Shown here: in pieces, positions 52,975-61,910 of the stretch
Numbering within the stretch: the first letter of the stretch is position 1
How the letters are laid out: each line of letters opens with the position of its first letter
Assembly (NCBI RefSeq): GCF_003574625.1
Contig: NZ_QNUJ01000002.1
Location: 372,001 to 436,000, forward strand
Origin: Shinella zoogloeoides
GTDB taxonomy: Bacteria; Pseudomonadota; Alphaproteobacteria; Rhizobiales; Rhizobiaceae
DNA: 64,000 nucleotides
Direction of reading: 5' to 3'
Made by a program: the position numbers and the translations under genes
The notes under the pieces: model-generated
The model's input: only the letters and a program-made list of their open reading frames with translations
What the model was told of the DNA's origin: nothing
The model's database searches: none

Positions 52975-53628
52975 TCACCGGGCGCTCGGCGTCAGCTTGC
53001 GTTCGAGCCGCTCGCTGAGCTTCGAGATCGGGTAGCAGATCGCGAAATAGAGCAGGGCCACGGTAATGAAGAATTCGAGGGGATGGCCGAAGCGCAGCAT
53101 CAGCTCCATCGCCCGGCGCGTCAGTTCGTTGTAGCCCACCACCGTCGCAAGCGAGGTGTCCTTGATCACCGAGACATAGACCCCGATCAGCGGCGGCAGC
53201 GATACCCGCAAGGCCTGAGGCGCGATGATCCAGAAGAACCGGTGGAAGAAGCCCATGCCGAGCGCCGTCGCCGCTTCCGACTGTCCGCGCGGGATGGCCT
53301 CGATGCCGGAGCGGAACACCTCGGCGACATAGGCGCTGGTAAAGCACGTCAAGGCGATGAAGGCCGCCCAGAAGCGGTCGACCGAGACGTTGACCAGCGG
53401 CAGGCCGAAATAGATGAAGAAGAGCTGCATCAGCAGCGGCGTTCCGCGGAACAGCTCGACATAGGCGCGCAGCAGAAGGTTCAGCGGGCGCAGACCGAAT
53501 TGCCGCAGCAGCGCGACGATCATCCCGACAACCGTCCCCCCGACCACCGCGGAGGCGGACAGGTAGAGCGTGACGAGGAAACTGTCGAGGATGAGCCAGC
53601 GTGCTTCCCAGACCAGAGAGAAATTCAT
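52975..53628 (-). CDS. Polar amino-acid ABC permease, second copy
   Basis: The 217-residue permease has five hydrophobic helices, [24 protein letters not shown] and the EAA loop ([24 protein letters not shown]). The ATG at 53628 lies 4 bases from the stop of the first permease. The two permeases differ, which indicates a heterodimeric channel. Confidence 0.93.
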   Translation of the reverse strand: MNFSLVWEARWLILDSFLVTLYLSASAVVGGTVVGMIVALLRQFGLRPLNLLLRAYVELFRGTPLLMQLFFIYFGLPLVNVSVDRFWAAFIALTCFTSAYVAEVFRSGIEAIPRGQSEAATALGMGFFHRFFWIIAPQALRVSLPPLIGVYVSVIKDTSLATVVGYNELTRRAMELMLRFGHPLEFFITVALLYFAICYPISKLSERLERKLTPSAR

Positions 53629-53632
53629 CGCA

Positions 53633-54295
53633 TCACCTCGATTGCGGCGGGAACAGCAGCCTGCCGGCAAGGGCGAGCAGCAGCGACACGCCGACATTGA
53701 GCGCGACATAGAAGAGGGCAGCCACGCTGTAGACCTCGAATGTCAGGAACGTCTTGGTGCTGATGTCGTTCGTAATGCCGGTCAGCTCATAGACCGAGAT
53801 GGCCGACAGAAGCGACGATGCGAGCAGGATGGAAATGAAGAGATTGCAGAAGGCCGGCCAGGCCGCGCGCATGGCCAGCGGTGCGGTGATGTAGACGAGG
53901 GTCTGCAGCCTGTTGAAGGCGAGCGCCACGGCCGCCTCGCGGCTTCCCGGCGGCACGCCGGCAAGGCCCGCGCGGAAGATCTCGGCAAGATAGGCGCCGG
54001 CATTGAGGCCGAGCGCTATGCTGCCGGCGGTGGTGGCGGACATGCGCAGGCCGAGGCTCGGCATGCCGAAGAACAGGATGAATATCTGCAGGAGCGCCGG
54101 CGTATTGCGGACGAATTCCACATAGAGCCCGGCCAGCATCCGCAGAAGCCGGAACCGGCTGACGCGGCCGGCCGCCATAGCCACGCCGATCACGATGCCG
54201 ATGAGCATGGCGACCAGGGTAATGAGCAAGGTGAGCTGAGCACCCGCCAGCAATTGGGGAATGAAGCGGGGGATGGCCGCCCAATGGAACGCCAT
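53633..54295 (-). CDS. Polar amino-acid ABC permease, first copy
   Basis: The 220-residue permease has YVEFVRNTPALLQIFILFFGMP and the EAA loop (SREAAVALAFNRLQTLVYITAPLAMR). It follows the binding-protein gene across a 58-base gap that holds a perfect 12-bp hairpin, and precedes the second permease by 4 bases. Confidence 0.93.
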   Translation of the reverse strand: MAFHWAAIPRFIPQLLAGAQLTLLITLVAMLIGIVIGVAMAAGRVSRFRLLRMLAGLYVEFVRNTPALLQIFILFFGMPSLGLRMSATTAGSIALGLNAGAYLAEIFRAGLAGVPPGSREAAVALAFNRLQTLVYITAPLAMRAAWPAFCNLFISILLASSLLSAISVYELTGITNDISTKTFLTFEVYSVAALFYVALNVGVSLLLALAGRLLFPPQSR

Positions 54296-54315
54296 GGCAA
54301 TCCTCTCGATCGATC

Positions 54316-54345
54316 GCCGCTGCCCGCGATATGGCGGGCAGCGGC
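54316..54345 (-). terminator. Intercistronic hairpin after the amino-acid-binding protein gene
   Basis: GCCGCTGCCCGC (54316-54327) and GCGGGCAGCGGC (54334-54345) form a perfect 12-bp stem with a 6-base loop. Without a T-run it more likely limits or stabilises than fully stops transcription, giving more binding protein than permease. Confidence 0.65.
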
Positions 54346-54353
54346 CTCAAATG

Positions 54354-55175
54354 TCAGTAGCGGGGATTGAGCGGCGCCGGCATGTCGGCGTTGAACCACT
54401 TCCTGTAGAGCTCGTAGCTCTTGCCGGTCGCATTGAGATCGAAGACGAACATGTTGACCCAGTTCAGCCATTCCTGGTCGCCGCGCGGCACGCCGAGGCG
54501 CTGGTATTCGACCAGCTTGCTGAACTTGTCGTCGACGATGACCTTCATGCTCTTGTCGATGGTCGCCTGGTAGTTCAGCACGTTGCCGTCGCAGATGAAC
54601 GCATCGACCTGGCCCTGCGCCAGCGCGAAGAGGGCGGCGGCCTCGGTATCGAACCGCATGATTTCGGCATCGGGGAATTCCGGCGCGACCATCAGGTCCT
54701 GCGTGGTGCCCTTGGTCACGGCGATGCGCTTGGAGCCGAGATCGGCGGCCGATTCGATCCCGCTGTCAGCCTTCACGGCAAAGGCGGCCAGCAAGGCGGT
54801 GACGTAGGGATCGCTGAAGGAGACCACCTTGGCCCGCTCGGGCGTGCCGGTGAACGTTCCGACGATGAGATCCACCTTGCCCGAACGAAGGTTCGGGATG
54901 CGGTCCACCGACGTCGTGTCGACGATCTCGAGCTCGACGCCCAGCTTCTCGGCGACGAGCTTTGCGACATCGACGTCGAAACCTTCAGGCTCGCCGCTGA
55001 TCGACTTCATGCCGAAAGGCGGGACGTTCAGCATGACGCCGACCTTGATCTTGTTGTCGGCCACCACGCGGTCGAGGATCGACTCCGCGCTCGCCGGCGC
55101 GGCAAGCCCTGCCACCACTCCCAATGAAAGAACTGCGCAGCCAGCCAAGCGGCGAAGCTGAGAGAAAATGCCCAT
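54354..55175 (-). CDS. Periplasmic amino-acid-binding protein (SBP_bac_3)
   Basis: This 273-residue binding protein has a signal peptide (cleavage near PASA-E) and the type II binding fold: IKVGVMLNVPPFGM, GFDVDVAKLVAEKLGVELEIV, DLIVGTFTGTPERAKVVSFSDPY. The conserved Arg in the TPER position (usual ITxER) binds the substrate carboxylate. The ATG at 55175 behind GGGAGGTCGTG is chosen over a GTG one codon earlier. It heads the operon and is preceded by a 20-bp palindrome. Confidence 0.94.
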   Translation of the reverse strand: MGIFSQLRRLAGCAVLSLGVVAGLAAPASAESILDRVVADNKIKVGVMLNVPPFGMKSISGEPEGFDVDVAKLVAEKLGVELEIVDTTSVDRIPNLRSGKVDLIVGTFTGTPERAKVVSFSDPYVTALLAAFAVKADSGIESAADLGSKRIAVTKGTTQDLMVAPEFPDAEIMRFDTEAAALFALAQGQVDAFICDGNVLNYQATIDKSMKVIVDDKFSKLVEYQRLGVPRGDQEWLNWVNMFVFDLNATGKSYELYRKWFNADMPAPLNPRY

Positions 55176-55196
55176 CACGACCTCCCTTGTGATAGA

Positions 55197-55216
55197 GTGT
55201 CCGATATTTCAGACAC
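55197..55216. promoter_or_regulatory. Palindromic operator, probable IclR-family binding site
   Basis: GTGTCCGATATTTCAGACAC is symmetric at 16 of 20 positions. It lies 22 bases ahead of the binding-protein start, and about 20 bases downstream of a possible -35/-10 pair (TTGTCA at 55263-55258 and TAACGA at 55240-55235, read on the minus strand, 17-base spacing). A protein bound here would block transcription. The IclR gene is divergent and 115 bases away. Confidence 0.6.
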
Positions 55217-55330
55217 ATGTTGCGTATACCGTTATCGTTATTGCAATTGCAGACAACTGACAAGCCCTTTACGCTCCCGCCGAACCATGTTTAAAGAAAC
55301 CCAAATCGGCCAGTAGAAGAGGAAGACGAC

Positions 55331-56119
55331 TTGGCAAAGGCCGCGCAAAGCTCCGGTTCGCGGATGCGTGGAATCGACCGTGTGGTCGAGATTCTGGAAG
55401 TCCTGCGGGAAATCGGCGTGCCGACGCAGGTCGGCCAGATCGCCGCGCGGCTCAACGCGCCGCGCTCGTCGATCTATGAGGTGATCGGGTCCCTCGCCGG
55501 CGCCGGGATACTCGAAGTCAACCCCGGCACCGGCGAGGTCTTCTTCGGGTTGGCCTCCTATTTCTACGGCGCCGCCTATGCCCGGCAGAATCCGATCATC
55601 GGCCTCGGTGCGGAAGAGGTGAACCGGCTCGGCCGCGCCACGGGCGAGACGGCCGAACTCTGCACGCTCATCAAGAACCGCTATGCCATCGTCCATTCCA
55701 TGCCGGGCAACAGCCTGCTGCGCATGGAGACGAAGCCCGGCTTCACCCTGCCCGTGCCGTGGACGGCATCCGGCAGGCTGCTTGTCGCGCATATGTCGCG
55801 CGAGGAAGTCGGCGCGCTGGTTCCGCCCGAGGACTTCGATCTGCCGAACGGCGTCAAGCTTTCGCTCGACGTGTTCTATGACGAGGTGCGCTCGGCCGAC
55901 GCGCAGGGCCTCTGCGTGACGTCGGGCATCCTCGATACGTTCACGAAATGCATCGCCGTGCCGATCCGCTCGACCTTCGGGCAGAATATCGCGACCCTCT
56001 GCTTCGTCGTGCCGGTCGCCATCGACGCGGCGCGTGAGGAGACACTGGTCGCGGCGCTCCGCGAAAGTCAGCGCCGCCTCAGCCAGTATCCCGCTTCCAT
56101 TCTCGCAACGAGCGCGTGA
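55331..56119 (+). CDS. IclR-family regulator of the amino-acid locus
   Basis: The 262-residue protein has an N-terminal winged helix (about 12-75, RGIDRVVEILEVLREIGVPTQVGQIAARLNAPRSSIYEVIGSL) and a C-terminal IclR effector domain (about 85-255, with TGETAELCTLIKNRYAIVHS and PWTASGRLLVAHM). The start is a TTG at 55331 with GAGGAAG five bases before; no better ATG is near. It is divergent from the transporter operon and followed 56 bases later by the dehydratase gene, so both sides are likely under its control. Confidence 0.92.
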   Translation: MAKAAQSSGSRMRGIDRVVEILEVLREIGVPTQVGQIAARLNAPRSSIYEVIGSLAGAGILEVNPGTGEVFFGLASYFYGAAYARQNPIIGLGAEEVNRLGRATGETAELCTLIKNRYAIVHSMPGNSLLRMETKPGFTLPVPWTASGRLLVAHMSREEVGALVPPEDFDLPNGVKLSLDVFYDEVRSADAQGLCVTSGILDTFTKCIAVPIRSTFGQNIATLCFVVPVAIDAAREETLVAALRESQRRLSQYPASILATSA

Positions 56120-56175
56120 GGCGTGCGGCCGGTTCCGGCCGCCCGTCCCCGCTCCCATGATTTCCGGAGACAGCC

Positions 56176-57120
56176 ATGATCGGACTAGACGATATCTACG
56201 CCGCCAGGGACCGTATCGCGGACGGTATTCGCCGGACGCCCGTCATCCGCGCGGACCAGTTGAAGACCGCGCTTCCCGGCGGTGTCGAACCCGTGCTCAA
56301 GCTGGAACTTCTCCAGGTGACGGGTTCGTTCAAGGCGCGCGGGGCGACCAACCGGCTGCGGACCACGCCGCGCGAGCAGCTGGCGGGCGGCATCGTGGCC
56401 GCGTCCGGGGGCAACCACGGCCTTGCTACCGCGCGTGCCGGCCATCTGGCCGGCGTCAAGACCACGATCTTCCTGCCGGAAAACGCAACGCCCGCCAAGA
56501 TCGCCAAGCTGCGCGAATGGGGCGCGGACACCGTGATCGTCGGCACCGCATGGCAGGAAGCCAACGAGGCGGCGCTCGCCTTCTGCGAGCGGACCGGCGC
56601 GGCCTATTTCCACCCCTTCGCCGATCCCCTCGTCGTCGCCGGACAGGGCACCGTGGGGCTGGAAATCCTGGAGCAGATCGCCGATGTCGACACCGTTCTC
56701 GTCGCGATCGGCGGCGGCGGACTGATCAGCGGCGTGTCGACCGCCATCAAGAGCATCGCCCCGCATGTCCGCGTCATCGGCATCGCCGCCGCCGGCTCGC
56801 CGACCCTGCTGCGCTCGCTGGAGGCCGGACGCAACATCGATATCGGCCGCGCGACCACCTCGGTCGCGACCATGTCGTGCTCGCATACGGATCCCCGCAT
56901 CTTCGACATCGTCCGCAAGAATGTCGACGGGATCGTGCTCGTGGAGGACGCGGAGATGGCCGCCGCCGCGAAATGGCTCTGGTTCGAAATGGGCCTTGCC
57001 GCCGACCTCAGCGGTGCCGCCGCCATCGCGGCCCTGCAGCAGGGGCGTGTCGCCGTGAAGCCCGGCGAGAAGATTTGCGCGATCGTCTGCGGCGCCGGCC
57101 CGGACGCGCTGACATCCTGA
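56176..57120 (+). CDS. Serine/threonine (or 3-hydroxyaspartate) dehydratase-like PLP enzyme
   Basis: The 314-residue fold type II PLP enzyme has the Schiff-base lysine K53 (TGSFKARGA), the substrate-carboxylate loop SGGNHG (84-89), and a phosphate-binding loop IGGGGLISG. The size, without a regulatory ACT domain, fits catabolic threonine dehydratase, serine racemase or L-threo-3-hydroxyaspartate dehydratase. Dehydration releases enamines, the substrates of RidA proteins, two of which are encoded in the divergent operon. ATG follows GGAGACAGCC. Confidence 0.88.
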   Translation: MIGLDDIYAARDRIADGIRRTPVIRADQLKTALPGGVEPVLKLELLQVTGSFKARGATNRLRTTPREQLAGGIVAASGGNHGLATARAGHLAGVKTTIFLPENATPAKIAKLREWGADTVIVGTAWQEANEAALAFCERTGAAYFHPFADPLVVAGQGTVGLEILEQIADVDTVLVAIGGGGLISGVSTAIKSIAPHVRVIGIAAAGSPTLLRSLEAGRNIDIGRATTSVATMSCSHTDPRIFDIVRKNVDGIVLVEDAEMAAAAKWLWFEMGLAADLSGAAAIAALQQGRVAVKPGEKICAIVCGAGPDALTS

Positions 57121-57219
57121 CATCCGCGCAACGCAGGAATGGAAACACGGGCACCACCCCCGCTTGCGGGGCTGGTGCATCGCGAGGCGGTATCAGAACG
57201 CGCCTCGGGTCAGGTCCGA

Positions 57220-57244
57220 CGAGAGGGCGAGGTTCGCCCTCTCG
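57220..57244. terminator. Hairpin between convergent genes
   Basis: CGAGAGGGCGA (57220-57230) and TCGCCCTCTCG (57234-57244) form a perfect 11-bp stem with a 3-base loop in the 136-base gap between the dehydratase and the sugar-binding protein. There is no T-run; function as bidirectional stop is inferred from place. Confidence 0.5.
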
Positions 57245-57256
57245 TCCATGCCTTGA

Positions 57257-58387
57257 CTACTTCTTGCCGCCCCAGCGTTCCGGGTAGCCCGGCAGTTCCT
57301 GGCAGCCGCAGAGGCTGTAGTGCAGCGGCGGCATGCGCTCGTCGACATAGTTCGCCAGAACGTCCTCGGTGATCGCCGGCTGCGGCAGCACCCATTCGGG
57401 GCCGGGAACCTGCTTGCCGTCCAGCACGTCGAGGGCCGCGATGACGGCCGTGCGCCACTGGTAGGTCGGATAGGAAGGACCGATCGCCGTCAGCTTCTCT
57501 GACTGCCACTTGCGCAGGAAGTCCTGCTGGTCCTCGCCGCTGATGACCGGATAGGGAAGGCCCGCATCCTCGAAAGCTTCGAGCGCCGCCGTCGCCGTGT
57601 CGCCGGCATCCATCCAGACCGCGTCGATCTTCTCGCCGCGGTTGATGTAGTCCTCGACGACGGACTTGGTCTTGGCGCGGTCGCTGCCGGTGAATTCCGA
57701 GCCGATCACGTTGATGCCGGCCTCGTCGAAGATGTTCTTGGCGGCCGAATAGCGGGTTTCCAGCACGTCGACGCCCGGCATGATGCGCAGCGCCAGCACG
57801 TTGTCGCCCTTCTTCAGCTTGCTGGCGATGAACTCGCCCGAGGTGATGCCGAAGCCGTAGCCGCCGACCGGATGGATATAGGTCACTGGGCAGCTCGTAT
57901 TGACGCCGCGGTCGAAGACGACGACCGGGAGCTTGCCGCAGGCCGCTTCCACCGCCGGGGTGAGCGCCGCCGTCGTGTTCGGCGAGACGATCAGCGCATC
58001 GCACTTGCCGCCGCTGACAAGGGCCTCGATATCGGATATCTGCTTGTCGTCCTTGCCCTCGGCATCGACGACGATCAGTTCCTTGAGGCGGTCCTTGTGC
58101 AGTTCGGCCTCGGCATCGAGGTTGTTGAGGCCGACGACGCGCCAGGGGTTGAAGACACCGGCATTGGAGAAGCACAGCGTGACCTGGCCGTCCTTCTTGT
58201 ATTTCGCCGTGTCGACCATGCCGTCGCCGAGATGCTGCGCCCAGGGCTGGCCTTCCGGGCCCTGCGGCGTCATCGAAAGCTGCTCGCGCTGCTTCTTAAA
58301 CTCGGCCGGGTCGTTGAAGTCCTGCGCCAGCGCCTGCCCGGCGAATGTGAGCGCGACGGTCGTCGCCAGAAGTGTCCTCAGTGTCAT
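57257..58387 (-). CDS. Periplasmic sugar-binding protein (Peripla_BP_4 type), second sugar locus
   Basis: The 376-residue binding protein has a signal peptide (MTLRTLLATTVALTFAGQALA) and, after an unusual charged N-terminal extension (about 22-65, FNDPAEFKKQREQLSMTPQG), the type I fold VTLCFSNAGVFNPWRVVGLNN, IVSPNTTAALTPAVEAACGKLP and VWMDAGDTATAALEAFED. Its C-terminus has two close cysteines (LCGCQE). It is longer than ribose-binding protein (about 290). It is the last gene of the minus-strand sugar operon behind two permeases. Sugar unknown. Confidence 0.9.
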   Translation of the reverse strand: MTLRTLLATTVALTFAGQALAQDFNDPAEFKKQREQLSMTPQGPEGQPWAQHLGDGMVDTAKYKKDGQVTLCFSNAGVFNPWRVVGLNNLDAEAELHKDRLKELIVVDAEGKDDKQISDIEALVSGGKCDALIVSPNTTAALTPAVEAACGKLPVVVFDRGVNTSCPVTYIHPVGGYGFGITSGEFIASKLKKGDNVLALRIMPGVDVLETRYSAAKNIFDEAGINVIGSEFTGSDRAKTKSVVEDYINRGEKIDAVWMDAGDTATAALEAFEDAGLPYPVISGEDQQDFLRKWQSEKLTAIGPSYPTYQWRTAVIAALDVLDGKQVPGPEWVLPQPAITEDVLANYVDERMPPLHYSLCGCQELPGYPERWGGKK

Positions 58388-58438
58388 GTCTTCCTCCTCC
58401 AGAATGCCGGCCGTGCCGGCGGTTGATGCTATTTCGGG

Positions 58439-59422
58439 TCAGATCCGCCGCCGGCCACGCCACACGCTGGCGCCCACCGCGGCGATCAGGATCAGGCCCT
58501 GGATGCTGTCACGCAGCGCCTGCGGCAGGCCGATGAGATTGAGCAGGGTGAAGAGCGCGAAGAGGCTGAGCGCCCCGAACACCGCACTCCAGATGGAGCC
58601 GCGCCCACCGAGAAGCTGCGCGCCGCCGATGACGCAGGCGGCGATCGCCTGCAGTTCCAGCCCCTCGCCGGCATTGACGGAGACGCCGGAAAAACCGCCG
58701 ATCAGGATGCCGGCCGTCACCGCCGAGACCGCGGAAACCACGAAGGCGAGGATGCGCGTTGCGGCGACCGGCGTTCCGGCCAGCTCCGCCGCCCGCGGAT
58801 TGTCACCGACGGCGAGCGCCCGCTTGCCGTAGACGGTACCATTGAGACCCCACCAGGCGAGCGCCACGAAACCGGCAAGGACGATGGCCGCGAGCGGCAA
58901 CGAGCCTACGAGGGGAACGTCGCGCCAGACCAGACGGCCGAGATTGCGGAAATTGGCCGGCAGGTCGCCGCGCGCCGCCCCGCCTGACCAGGCGAGCGCC
59001 AGTCCGTTGACGGAGAGCATCGCGCCGAGCGTCGCGATGATCGAGGGCACCTTGAGGAAGGCGACGACGAGGCCGTTCACGAGGCCGACGGCGATGCCCA
59101 TGACATAGAGCGCGCCGATGACCGCCCAGGTCGTCTCCGGATCGCCGTTGATCAGGATCGAGGCGGCGAGCACGACCAGCGTCGCGACCGCTCCCATGGA
59201 GAGATCGAAGCCGCCCGTCAGGATGACGTAGAGCTGGCCGCAGGCGAGGATGACGAGCGGCGCGGCGCGCCGCAGGAAATTCATGAAGAGGCCAGGCTCC
59301 AGATAGTTCGGCTGGAGGAAGGCGATGCCCGCATAGAGCGCGAGGAAGATCACGAGGCCGGCATTGACCGCGATGCGTGCCGGGCGGCGAAGGGAGGAAG
59401 GGGTCTGCGGGACGGGGCTCAT
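58439..59422 (-). CDS. RbsC-type sugar ABC permease, second copy (second sugar locus)
   Basis: The 327-residue permease has the LVILACGQLYVILTGGFDLSMGAV core, the VGDNPRAAELAGTPV coupling loop and VIGGAQLLGGRGS. The ATG at 59422 overlaps the stop of the preceding permease (ATGA). Pairs with the first permease. Confidence 0.92.
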   Translation of the reverse strand: MSPVPQTPSSLRRPARIAVNAGLVIFLALYAGIAFLQPNYLEPGLFMNFLRRAAPLVILACGQLYVILTGGFDLSMGAVATLVVLAASILINGDPETTWAVIGALYVMGIAVGLVNGLVVAFLKVPSIIATLGAMLSVNGLALAWSGGAARGDLPANFRNLGRLVWRDVPLVGSLPLAAIVLAGFVALAWWGLNGTVYGKRALAVGDNPRAAELAGTPVAATRILAFVVSAVSAVTAGILIGGFSGVSVNAGEGLELQAIAACVIGGAQLLGGRGSIWSAVFGALSLFALFTLLNLIGLPQALRDSIQGLILIAAVGASVWRGRRRI

Positions 59423-60396
59423 GCGACGTGCCCCTTCGAGCGGACGGCGTGGATGGCGACGGCGGCAACGACGATGGCCCCGCGCAGCACCTGCTTGAGG
59501 AAGGCGTCGATGCCGAGCATGTTGAAGCCCGCATCGAGGCTGGCGAAGAGCAGGACGCCCGCCAGCGTGCCGGCGACGCCGCCCTTGCCGCCGGCAAGGA
59601 TCGTGCCGCCGATGACCGTCACGGCGATGGATTCGAGATCGTAGATGCCGTCGCGGCCGATCCAGGGCGTGCCGGATTGCAGCCGGGCGGCAAGGTAGAG
59701 CCCCGATGCACCAGCAAAGAGGCTGGCGACCACATGGGCGGACAGCGTGACGCGCTCCGTGCGGATGCCGGCGAGCCGCGCCCCGTCCGGATTGCCGCCG
59801 ACGGCATAGATGCGCGCGCCGAACAGCGTGCGGTCGAGCACGAAGGCGGCGGCGAGCGAAAGGGCGGCGAGCAGCAGGATGGAGTAGGGCACGCCCAGCA
59901 CGCCGCCATAGGCGACGACCTGGAATTCCCGCGCCACCGCGCCCTGCAGCATGCCGAACGAGGCGGCGAGCACGCCCTGGATGACGAGCCCCGTGCCGAG
60001 CGTCGCGATCAGCGGATTGATGCCGCCATAGGCGACGAGCGCTCCGTTGACGAGGCCGACCGCAAGGCAGAGCCCGAGGCAGATCACGATGGCCGGCAGG
60101 ATCATCGCCGGATCGCCCTGCATGATATGCGAAGCGAGGACGGCGACGGCGCTGATGAGCGCGGCGACCGAAAGATCGATCGACCCGACGAGGATCACGA
60201 AGGTCTGGCCGACCGCGACCAGCCCGAGGGCCACCATGCGCTGGAGGAGGCCGACGATGCCCTGCCCGCCGAGTTGCGCGATCTCGCCGGTCGCAAGCGC
60301 GACCACCACGAAGAAGCCGATGGAGAGCCCGGCCAGCAATAACGCGATGGAAAGGCCCGCGGCGGCCGGCTTCGGTTTCACGATATCCCTCGTCAT
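59419..60396 (-). CDS. RbsC-type sugar ABC permease, first copy (second sugar locus)
   Basis: The 325-residue permease has MVALGLVAVGQTFVILVGSIDLSVA, the VGGNPDGARLAGI coupling loop and VIGGTILAGGKGG. Start overlaps the ATPase stop by four bases (ATGA). Confidence 0.92.
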   Translation of the reverse strand: MTRDIVKPKPAAAGLSIALLLAGLSIGFFVVVALATGEIAQLGGQGIVGLLQRMVALGLVAVGQTFVILVGSIDLSVAALISAVAVLASHIMQGDPAMILPAIVICLGLCLAVGLVNGALVAYGGINPLIATLGTGLVIQGVLAASFGMLQGAVAREFQVVAYGGVLGVPYSILLLAALSLAAAFVLDRTLFGARIYAVGGNPDGARLAGIRTERVTLSAHVVASLFAGASGLYLAARLQSGTPWIGRDGIYDLESIAVTVIGGTILAGGKGGVAGTLAGVLLFASLDAGFNMLGIDAFLKQVLRGAIVVAAVAIHAVRSKGHVA

Positions 60397-61910
60397 GCGC
60401 GTGCCTCCGCTTTCGGCGCATCCGCAAGGCCGAGGGCGAGATGCATGACGTCCTCTTCGCTCGCGCCCCTCGGCAGTTCGCCGGACAAGCGGCCCTGGTG
60501 CATGACGAGGATGCGGTCGGCGATGCCGATCAGCTCGGGCATGTCGGAGGAGACCACGACGATGCCGCGGCCGGAATCGGCGAAGCCGCGCATCGTCTCG
60601 TAGATCGCCGCCTTGGCCGCGATGTCGATACCGCGGGTCGGCTCGACGAAGACGAGGATATCGGATGCCTGCGCCAGCCAGCGCACGATGATCGCCTTCT
60701 GCTGGTTGCCGCCGGAGAGCGTGCCGACCTCCTGGCCGAAATCCCCGGCCCGCACGTCCATGCCGCGCAACCGTTCGTCGATGGCGGAAGGCGCGAAGGC
60801 GCCGCGCTCGGGCCGCGTGAAGAGGCCGGCCATGGAGCGCAGGGTCAGGAGCGCATTGTCGCGCACGGACTGGCGCAGCGCGAGCCCCTCGCGCTTGCGG
60901 TCGCCCGGCAGGTAGCCGATGCCGGCGGCCGTCGCCTGCCGGGGCGTGCGAAGGGCGACCGGCCTGCCGCGCAGCGCGACCGCGCCGCCGGAGAACGGCG
61001 CGTCGCCGACCAGCGCCTGCGCCAGCGCGCCCTTGCCGGAATCTTCGAGGCCCGCGACGCCGACGATCTCGCCGGCCCGCACGCTGAGGGCGATGTCGCG
61101 CAGCGCCGCATTCGCCCCGCCCTCGACGGCAAGGAGGACGGCGCCCGGCGCGGAGACCGGCGGCGCGGGATAGAAATCCTTGAGGTCGCGGCCGACCATC
61201 GCCCGCACGATCTCGCCGATCGGGGCGGCCTCGCGCGGCCGCGTCCAGACCTTCCTGCCGTCCTTGAGGACGGTGATGCGGTCGGCGATCGCCGTGACCT
61301 CCGGCATGCGGTGGGAGATATAGACGATCGAGACGCCCTCGCCCTTGAGGGTTTGCACCAGCGCGAGCAGCGTGCGGCTGTCGCGCTCGTCCAGCGCCGC
61401 CGTCGGCTCGTCCATGACGAGGATGCGCGCATCGAGGAGAAGCGCCTTGGCGATTTCCACGAGCTGCTGCGTGGCGATGGAGAGCGAGGAAACAGGCACC
61501 TGCGGATCGACCTTCGCGCCGATGCGGCGAAGGAGTGCCGCGGCCTTATCCCGCATCGCCGCCTTGTCGAGGATGCCGCGCCGGGCAATCTCGCGGCCCA
61601 TGAAGATGTTTTCCGCCACCGTGCGGTGCGGCAGCAGACTGAGCTCCTGATGGATGATCGAGATGCCCGCTTCCGCCGCCTGCCGGGGATGGGTGAACTG
61701 CACGGCCCTGCCGTCGAGGCGGATCTCGCCGGCATCCGGCCGGTAGCTGCCGCCGAGGATCTTCATCAGCGTCGACTTGCCGGCGCCATTCTCGCCGCAG
61801 ATCGCATGGACCTCGCCGGGCAGGCAGTCGAAATCGACGCCGTCGAGCGCGCGCACGCCCGGAAAGACCTTGCCGATGCCGGACATGCCGAGGGCGGGGA
61901 CAGCCGTCAT
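60393..61910 (-). CDS. RbsA-type sugar ABC ATPase with degenerate second domain
   Basis: The 505-residue double ATPase has a normal first half (GENGAGKST, LSIATQQLVEIAKA, ILVMDEPTAALDE). In the second half the P-loop region reads GLEDSGKGALA instead of the family GLxGAGRTE, and Walker B reads ILVFVEPTRGID, with Val in place of the Asp found in the other RbsA of this window (VLILDEPTRGVD). The signature LSGGNQQKAIIVRWLA is intact. This half may bind but not hydrolyse ATP. The ATG at 61910 overlaps the upstream isomerase stop (ATGA). Confidence 0.92.
   Translation of the reverse strand: MTAVPALGMSGIGKVFPGVRALDGVDFDCLPGEVHAICGENGAGKSTLMKILGGSYRPDAGEIRLDGRAVQFTHPRQAAEAGISIIHQELSLLPHRTVAENIFMGREIARRGILDKAAMRDKAAALLRRIGAKVDPQVPVSSLSIATQQLVEIAKALLLDARILVMDEPTAALDERDSRTLLALVQTLKGEGVSIVYISHRMPEVTAIADRITVLKDGRKVWTRPREAAPIGEIVRAMVGRDLKDFYPAPPVSAPGAVLLAVEGGANAALRDIALSVRAGEIVGVAGLEDSGKGALAQALVGDAPFSGGAVALRGRPVALRTPRQATAAGIGYLPGDRKREGLALRQSVRDNALLTLRSMAGLFTRPERGAFAPSAIDERLRGMDVRAGDFGQEVGTLSGGNQQKAIIVRWLAQASDILVFVEPTRGIDIAAKAAIYETMRGFADSGRGIVVVSSDMPELIGIADRILVMHQGRLSGELPRGASEEDVMHLALGLADAPKAEARA

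Noticed and set aside
49930-57120. A complete beta-hydroxyaspartate cycle
   Set aside because: Only an aldolase-like and a dehydratase-like gene plus an IclR regulator are present. The aminotransferase and iminosuccinate reductase are missing and the gene order differs.
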